Positions 50,801 through 59,800 of a stretch of 64,000 bases of DNA are shown piece by piece. The position numbers were made by a program, and so were the translations under genes. The stretch lies in assembly GCF_921293095.1 (NCBI RefSeq), contig NC_060259.1, positions 28,713,812 through 28,777,811 of the forward strand. The letters are read 5' to 3'. How positions within the stretch are numbered: position 1 is the first letter of the stretch; each line of letters starts with the position of its first letter. Below the pieces are notes generated by a model. It had not been told where the DNA came from. It saw nothing but the letters and a program-made list of their open reading frames with translations, and ran no database searches. The stretch comes from Ischnura elegans. Its lineage: Eukaryota > Arthropoda > Insecta > Odonata > Coenagrionidae.

Positions 50801-53800
50801 GGTACTAATAACATTTACATTAAATATTGCTAATAATGTCAATATCGCTTAATATTTATGGAGATGTTTCCAAAAGTGTACCAGCAGCTCAGTCGTGGGA
50901 GAGGAAGGAGAAAAAGGGGCATGTGGTTTCCCAACTCAGCAGAAACAACCTTTAGTACATTCATAAACTGCCAGCATACTGTGCGTCACAATGCACAGCA
51001 TGGCAACTGTGCACGGCTTTGAGAGACTTTCTCTTTTCTGTTGCTTTGTTTTGGCCTGCCTGCGGAGCATAAGCAACAACCAGAGCTCAAAACATGAATA
51101 AGCACCAAAGGATATTGAATTTACTACTAACATTTAATGTACATGATCTACGTACTTGCATTGCTTACATTCTATGGCACACAACTGTACCAATCAATTT
51201 TCAACTGACCCATTAGTTTCGAAGTTGGCAAAGATTTGCATTGTTTACAACAAATCAAACTGATTGCTGATGAGTTGACTTTGTGGAAGTTCATGGATAG
51301 TGATAATTGAAACAGCAGTAGTCTTTTTCCACACTATTTTAGTTTATTAAATAGATTTCAAAATGGAGATGAACACAATTAAACTCATAGCGTCCTGGAA
51401 TGGTTATGACGGAAGTATGGTAGACTCACTGTAGGAGCGTAAACGAAAGAAGAGGACGCTGTTGTCACTGACAAACCTCTCCCCTATACTGCAGTCAAAG
51501 GAACAATGGACAAAATTACCATTTTTAGGTCATCTTTCACATAAAATTGTAACATTGTTTCCTAAGGATAATTTTAAGCTATGTTTTTTTAACCCTATCA
51601 CCTCCAGTAAACTGTTTTTTAATTCGAAAGACCCTATTAATGATAAAGAAAAGAGTGGTGTGTACTTTCTGAAATGTAAAACATATGATTGTAATTGTTG
51701 TTATGTTGGCCAGACTGGGAAAAAAAATTTTACATAAGAATTGATGAACATAAATAGTCTTTTTTAAATTGTGATGACAAATCTATGTTTGCAAAACATT
51801 TGTATGCCTGTGACCATTCATCCGATTTTAACTTACAATTTTTACATGTATTTGACAAAGGTAAAAAACTGGATTTTGTGGAAAATTTCGAAATAGGTGT
51901 ATATTCGAAGTTGTTTGGTGAATGTCTTGTCAATGAGGTGGTACCAACAATGACCTCACCTTTCCTTAACACATTGCGTACTGGGGTAAGCTAATGTTTA
52001 GAATATAACTTTACCCAATCAAATGTTATGATGCATCAATTCATTATGAATAACGAGCAACAACTGAAAACGTACTAATGAATACATATTATACGCTTTA
52101 AAATTGTTTAGGTAGACGCGCGTAAATGACGAGAATCTTCGTCATCCGTCCGGAACGTTCGGGAAAAAATGACGAGAATTCTCACCATCCGTACGCAACG
52201 TGTTAATGTGAGTCCTTCCTCCTCCCTTTATAACCTTTTCCGATGACCCTGAATAGACATCCTGCAAATGAGTACCTGACCTCAACCCCTCCCCCATTCC
52301 TGCTTCTATATTTTACCACACCTACACATACCCTCAATATACCTAAATACCAGGCTTGCTGCTCCTTGGGTTAGATAGCTCTTGATAATGATGCGTAAGC
52401 ATTGAAACCAGTCGAGGAAGAAAAAAAAAGTGTGGAAAAATACTACTGCCGTATCAATTACCACTACAACAAATCCATCAATTTCAGTAGTATAAACAAT
52501 TTGTTTTCTACAAACTATTATAATTAGATCTGACTTTCTTACATCAAAATTCCAAGTTATTAAAACTAAAACTATGGGAATACCAAGTGCTCAAAGTTGG
52601 ACAACTTGATTTTACATGCAAAAAATGGGTACTTTCCTTAGAAAAAATTAAGTACAGGAAATACTTTGAGGCAGAAATTTTTTTTAAGTAAATGATCCAA
52701 GGTAGAAATAAATTCTCTACTGATTGTATTTTGTTGCATTGAAATTAATTGCTTCATTTAGACGATAGAGCTCCTCAAACTAAAGTGTCTTGCTTTTTTT
52801 ACAGACAGTAAGGACAATTGAAACAATGCTTGAATAGATGTTTTTTCTTCAAAATGTTTGTTTTTTATGCATTTTAATAGTCTACTTTTGATTTTCTGAC
52901 TGTTTTGTCTGCAAATTACCAACACCCCTCCCCACAATGTCTCATTTCATAACATAACCTCAGCTATGCTATGATACTCCTCCTTGGCCTTTTATATGGG
53001 CCTCATGTGATTTGTAGTCGTTTACATTCTTGTTAACAATTCCTTCTCAATGAAAGGTTCCCTCTGAACAAGTTGATGAAGCAAAACTCTATAAAGACTC
53101 TAACTACTGATACTAGGTGGCAAATTTTGTGTCTTCTTATTTATAAACTTACGAGACAATGACTGAATAGGCAAGATTATTAATTCATCATAACTTATCT
53201 ACTGATCAGTCCTCATATTAAAACTTTTACTCCTGCAAATATGATGTTCAGTTTCTTACGCATACTCATTTTACTAAGAAAAAACTTCATCGAGGAAAAA
53301 AACTTCAAGCAAATTGATTAAATACTAGTCAAGAGCTATGACCGAGGTTCTGAAAGAAAAAAACTATCAAAAAAAAGCTAACAAAAGTTTTCAGTAAATC
53401 AACGATTTCTGTACAAAACACCAGTTCTGTAAAAAAAAGTTACATGACTTAACAAAAACAAATTATTCAACTTCAATTTTCCAATGAAATATTCAAAATG
53501 AAGTCTGAACAGAACCTTACAAGGAGATGAATTAGAATAAAAAGTCGCATCGCACTTCACACATCGCATTGTAATTTTTATGTATTAATTTATAACCTTT
53601 TGTGAAGGAATTGGAATTTTCTGTCATCTACCAAGCCCTACCTAAGCCGAAAATATTTAAGCAAACAACATAACTCAGAGAATATATTTTTTCAAAATGA
53701 GCAAACAATGTTATCTGAAAACAAAATACATTAAGCATGTAACCATCCCTAATCCAATATGTAGAGCTTAAATCTGTACTGTGGCCACCATGTGACTTAG

Positions 53801-56800
53801 AGCCACAGCAATTTGTTGGCATTGTGATAAGACAAAAATACTGCAGATTTCTCTACTATTCGGCAAACACAATATTCTAACTCAATTAAATTCAAAAATA
53901 TTCAAATTCAAAAAAATCAAATATTACACTTCCTAGAAACAAGATACCAAGATCTACTAATCATGCAAATATGAAAATATTGATACGACGCATTAGCTGT
54001 CTAGCCATAGCCAGGGCCTTGGGCACATGCCCACGGATTGCGATAAAATTTCCATCATAAATTCTTCAGCCTTGTTTCTTGAAGTGGGACTGAAGTCAGT
54101 TGCACAACAATTTTAAAATAAACTCATTATTAGGACAAACAATGAGGTTTGAAGCCATAACTACTGGTAAATCACATTTTCAATCATCTCCTGCAAAAAC
54201 CCTTCACTTTGAGATTAAAAGTTTATTAAGTTTTCTGAAAAATTAATCACAACAATAGCCGAGTTCTTAACATGAGAATTTCTTTAACCAACTAACAGAT
54301 CTAAAGCTAAGCTCAGCATGCTTCAAACCATACCAATTATTCCAATAAAAAAAGGTAATTTTGTAGAGATATGTACCACGGGTTAATGTTATGCTCTAAA
54401 AATAGTGTATTCTGGCAAATTTGTTATAACTACGAGAAACAGGAAGAGGGAACAGGAAATATGGAGAAATAAGCAATTAAAAATAAAGAAAATTCAAAAC
54501 TGTCTTTTGTTACATTTCCAAAATTATGGTAGAGGGATTTTGACAGATTTTAAGTCTATCAAATGCCTTCCCTTGTCTGAAACCAGAGTGGCCACTGGAA
54601 CTTTTCTCCATGGTGAAGGCGGCTGGAGGCAAAAATATGTGAAGGAGCCACTAGTTCATTGTATTTACAAATTACAGGGAATATTTATGAGCTGACACAT
54701 TGTTTTGGAGTTGTCCATAACACTGGATATTAACTAAGTTAGTGGCATCTTTAATATGCATTATTTTGCATTGAGGTGTTGAGCAAGATGGTAGAAATAA
54801 CCCCAACCAACTTAACCCATACACCATTCCAACATTAACAAACCCATTTCAAAATTATCCTGCCCACTCCATTATTATATAGCCCCTTTAAACATAACCC
54901 ATTCCACAATAAAAATTGCCAAACCACTTTTATCAAGTCCACTCCTACATTACCCAGAACACACTGACATTATTAAACCCCCTGCAACATTAACCAATGC
55001 ACTCCAACCTTAACCAGCTCACAACAAAATTATCAACAAACTGTGTCAGAAACCAGAGCATGGCAACATTATCCAACCCATTCCAAAATAAACCAACCCA
55101 CCACCCAAAAATCCACCCCAATCCTACCAAACATTGACACACTTACTGCACCCTCCATTGATCCCAGAGGTTAGTTAAAAACCTGAGAAAATAAGGAGCC
55201 ATGACAGAATATAATCTCCCTGCTTGATGCTCCACCTGGGGTGGATCAAAGGAAGGATACATAAGCGATGACAAAAATTGCACCTTCCTAAAGAAGGCAG
55301 TAGAGCAGAAGTCCAGCAAAAGGTCATATTTGAGCAATATGAAAGTCACTCCAAAAACGAACAAGAAAAGATTTCTAAAAATTTAAACCTATCTTGCTTG
55401 CTTGGTAAGACCAATAAAACTATAGATCTTGAAATACCACCATTTCTATGATAGGTTAATATTAAATCACAGTTAGAAAACACTCCATAACCATCCACAG
55501 GATGTGCTTCGCACATCACTTACTTCCTCCAGTTTCAATATAACTTCCATTTCTTAAAAACAAGGTACTTAGTGATCATTATCACTAATTTCCCATATAT
55601 AACAAACATATAGGATGAAACCATACTCACCAATCACATAGTGTTTAAGTCTTTCCACTTAATTAACTAAATGGCCGACAATTATAACATAATACCAAAT
55701 GGCTTAAGAGTCTAACACTCAGAAATGCATGCAATATATATTAACTGTAAGCCTACCTCACATCAGGATCCCAACATTCATTCAGGGCTAAGCTTGCCGA
55801 GGTGTGAAGAACTATAAAAAAATAAACATTCATCAGTTAAACACATAGGTATCGAAGGCATAATTTTGTTTTGGCGAGTTAGAGAATATAGTTTTGCCAA
55901 ATTTATCTAAAACATCAACAATTTAGAAAATTCTAATTAAATCAAAATCTAACAATTCAAAAGTCCAACAGGTAGCATGCATAGAATAAAAACTGGACAC
56001 CCAATATACATCACATCTGTGTGGTAGAAATTTTTTTTAAGTTACTAAGTGACTAGTTTAACAATACTTCACAAAATTGAGATCATACACCTTTAAATAA
56101 TTTCATTGAGACAAAGACTATAACTGAAAGTCCATGCCTCTCATTAAATTATCATAGCTGCAATTCTAAGCTCAATTACATATCACTTTTCTCCCAATAA
56201 TATCGAATTCCCAAGGATTGTGAGGGCAATCTATAGGAGAGACAGCGGGGAATTACAAAGAAATTAATAATTTATGAAATTAATACCAAGATTTTTTCAG
56301 TTTAAAATGACTATTACATTGTGAAAGACTGCCATTATTATAAATACTTAATTATTGGAACTCAGGCTAACACACAAATTCATTACTATTATTAAAACTT
56401 CTGCACATTTTCAGGCATGGTATGCTGCCATGGAAAAATACATATTAAGTCATAAATATGAATGTCAAATGAATGATATCAACCTTGTTCTATTCCAACT
56501 ACTAACATAAGAGCAGTCCACAAACCATGAGAACTTCAAATGTGCCATCAATATCATAAGTACAAAAGACAAGAGTATCTACCTAAAAACCTAAAGTACT
56601 GGTATGATAATACCTAAATGTTAGTATTGATCAATAGTACTTATTGCAAAGGCTGTAAAAAATGTTCAGTGACAATTAACAATTCATTCAAATTCAGCCA
56701 AAAAAATGCAACACAAAATAAAATGATTAGCAAAGTGACATAATAAAGGCATGGTATGAAATAAAAGGGGGTTATAAGGGAAAACACTTCTCACAACCTA

Positions 56801-59800
56801 TACTGAAAGTGGTAAGCCCATAGCAGCATAATTTCACAATTCAAAAGCTAGAGCAACTACTTACGTAAAATTTTCTTCAATTTAATATCTCATGGCCACA
56901 AAGTGATAATCTATATTCTGCAAATACCAACACGCAAAACTCACAACCCCAAAAATTTGGTTGCTCATGGAAATCAGTGTCTCTCATGTTCATTCTTACG
57001 GATACCTACATCAAAATAATCTGTTTAATCTTCAGTGACACCTGAAAGCTTTATGCAACAACGTAAGAGCCCATCTGTAACTCAACTTGATCAAAATACC
57101 GAGTGTATACATTCATACCTATTAATGGGATTAAAGACAATTTACTACTTCCATTTTTGTTTAGAAGGTATGAATTCTTAAAACATATTAACTTGAAAAT
57201 CTAGGTAATTGAATTTAAGAATCACAACCTGACAAAAATAGTACTAGTTGGACTTGTCTGAAGATAGGTTACTTGGCACAAATGAAATTAGCAAATTTTA
57301 CTCAACATTAAAAGGGGTGAAGGCATGAAAGACATGTTTTGTGCATTTTTGTTACTATCATTGTAATATCACCCATTTAATAGGCAAAGGAATTTTTCCC
57401 TGTGTTTTCCATCTACCATTGTTGTTTTGCTGCCATTACCAATTGTAATGAATTCATTAGTATACCGCGGCTCCTTAAACATTGTTAGCCCCAATTTCAA
57501 TTAAACCAAGGCAAAATGTAGGCCGATGATAACTAGTTAATGTATAAAAAGTGACTTATCTCCAGAAAAGTTCAAGAAATAATTTGGAGTGGTGAGTAGC
57601 TAAACAGATATTCTATGAAGAACATATGCCACTTAATATGAATGACATAATAATCAGTGAGGGCAACAATATTCCTAATAATTAAATATTAAGCATGGTA
57701 CACATTACTCCATCTTCTACACTCACCAAATTAACAATCAAATTACAGGGAAAACTGTTATATTAAACCCCTAACAGTGCCTTTGCATTTATGGTGTACT
57801 ATTACCTACAGCAACTTCCACAAACCATGTCAAAAAGGACCATTACATACACTATTACATTATGCATTCCACTATGGTATACTACTATCAACAATATGAT
57901 CATTGCAGCTTTTCTTATTGAAGATTACTTGTTATTAACAAAGCTGCATCAATCCATCTAATATGAGGACACTCCCAAATTATTGAAGCATATGTATTCA
58001 ATACTAGCTTGACATTCAATTAGAAGATACTATCACATTTTTCTACCTCCACTAAGTATGCCCCCTGCATAATTAAGGAATACATATTAGGGTAAGGAAA
58101 GGGAGTGGAAAATAAACAAATGATTGCCACTTCATATGCACATGCACTGGCACAATGAATTAAATTAAATTTACTAAAATTATTAATGACTGGATTACCT
58201 CAAGGATAAAAACTCCATCTTAAGTACAGATGCACAAACCCTTCTGATAAAAAAGCTTAATAGCATGGAACTAAAAGAGCTACTTATATTAGAAAAGATT
58301 GCATACATTCCAACCTGCTCGAATTCAATAAAGACTATTTTAGCACATCACTCAACAAATGATATGCATACACATACTCAGCTTTTCCCCAGAAAATACG
58401 AAATTAAAGTCATAAAATTTTACTTACACTACAAATTGAACTATAGTAGTTTAATCAAGGCTCAAGAATGATTGCAGTACACTCAGTAAAATAGGCTCAA
58501 AAAAGTAGAAAAAATTCTAGTCAAAGCTTATGCAAGAATTGAACACACAAAGAATGTTGAGTTCCAGATTAATTTACCCTCAAGGAGAATCTTCAGTAAT
58601 TTTCATCATCTTAGACCAAGTATACTTTTGACTCAACCAGTTCTTGTCCTTAGTTTTGCATTGCCTCAGTATCAAGACAACACAAAAATATAAATTTTGC
58701 ATCATTCTCAAAACTAATAAAATTAAACATTATTTTAATGGAAAGCTACACAAGTACTGAAATCATTTGTCCAGCATCTCTCTTGTTAAGCCCCAATTTT
58801 ACTTTGAATACCATGAACAAAATGTATCAATTCGGATGATTTTCTAAGCAAATCGTTTCAAGTACAAAATATTATCATACTCATGTCAATTTATTATGCA
58901 TAAAAGTCAGTGTGAATTATTCCTGTTCTTAAAAAGCAAATAAGAGGCGAAAAATCAAACTATGGAAAGTCACTCAGAGGAAGGGTAGATTATTTAGAAA
59001 CATTTTTACTCAAGTAATTCCACATCAATAGAATGATTCACGTTTAAAAGTCCACGGACTCCAATTGGCAAGGCCTTTAATGTTTTCATGAACAGGAAAC
59101 GACATGGGAAAGTATAATCAAAACGTCCACTGTCACTTTTGTGATTATAAAACCCAAAAAATGGATAATTAGTTTAATATGCGCTCCATTGCAATATTGT
59201 ACACTGAATGCGGCAGTATCGTGTATATCATAACATTTAAATCTACACTTCTCGATTGCCTAGCAGTAGCCCTCTACCCGCATGTCGTAGGAAAGGAAAT
59301 TGGCTCTAGAGGACGGATTGATGATTAAATGACTTGGTCATGCTATGATTCACGCTTTTCTTAACATAACAACACAAAGAATGTCAGCGCCGACTAAGGC
59401 AACGCAAACCAATCACATAAAACACTGTCACAGCAACTTATTACCTCATAATTCCTAAAACTACCTAAAAAAAGAACATACGGTCCTATATCTTGTAACC
59501 AATATGCTAACGATGACATGAATGTAAATAGAATTCATAACAAAGACATCAAAACGCTAAATTGTATCGCTATGAGCGTCAACCACCCACAAGAGCTAAA
59601 TAAACATTGGGAGAACCCTTGAATTCCAACCTCCCATTCTTGGTAAGAAAATCAAAACATGCATCGTCATAAACCTGAGAGAGAAAAACTATTTTGATGC
59701 ATCACAAACAGAAAGCCTCTCCAGGATATGTTGGTATGTCGCATAGCACTAGTTTACATTGACATTTACTTGACCAACCTAATGTAAGGTTCCAAAAGAG

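Larger units (their letters stand above)
51257..52465 (+). mobile_element. Penelope-like element, 5'-truncated, with 10-bp target duplication
   Basis: It contains the GIY-YIG end of a Penelope-type polyprotein (listed separately) and a 3' region with ATGCGTAAGCATTGAAAC, typical of PLE termini. It is flanked by ACAACAAATC at 51247-51256 and 52466-52475, a 10-bp target-site duplication. About 40 bp near each end (51299-51341 and 52428-52465) are inverted copies of each other, sharing CAGTAGT.TTTTTCCACACT. Terminal LTR-like repeats in direct or inverted orientation are known for PLEs. Confidence 0.85.
50363..52826. repeat. Long imperfect inverted repeat, interrupted by a retroelement
   Basis: The left arm, 50363 to about 50860, is repeated in reverse complement in two pieces: about 51098-51256 and 52466-52826. 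By eye the arms are about 75-80% identical. The inverted arm is split exactly where the Penelope-like insertion sits: its two pieces share a 10-bp ACAACAAATC at the break. Without the insertion this is a hairpin of roughly 1.25 kb with arms of about 500 bp, a foldback element or an inverted duplication of one repeat. Confidence 0.8.
48898..55756 (-). other. Intron 2 of the YjbQ-family gene (6.9 kb)
   Basis: It holds a long inverted repeat interrupted by a Penelope-like element (50363-52826) and a 20-bp minisatellite (54.8-55.1 kb). The stretches 48.9-50.36 and 52.83-54.8 kb show nothing I can identify. Confidence 0.85.
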
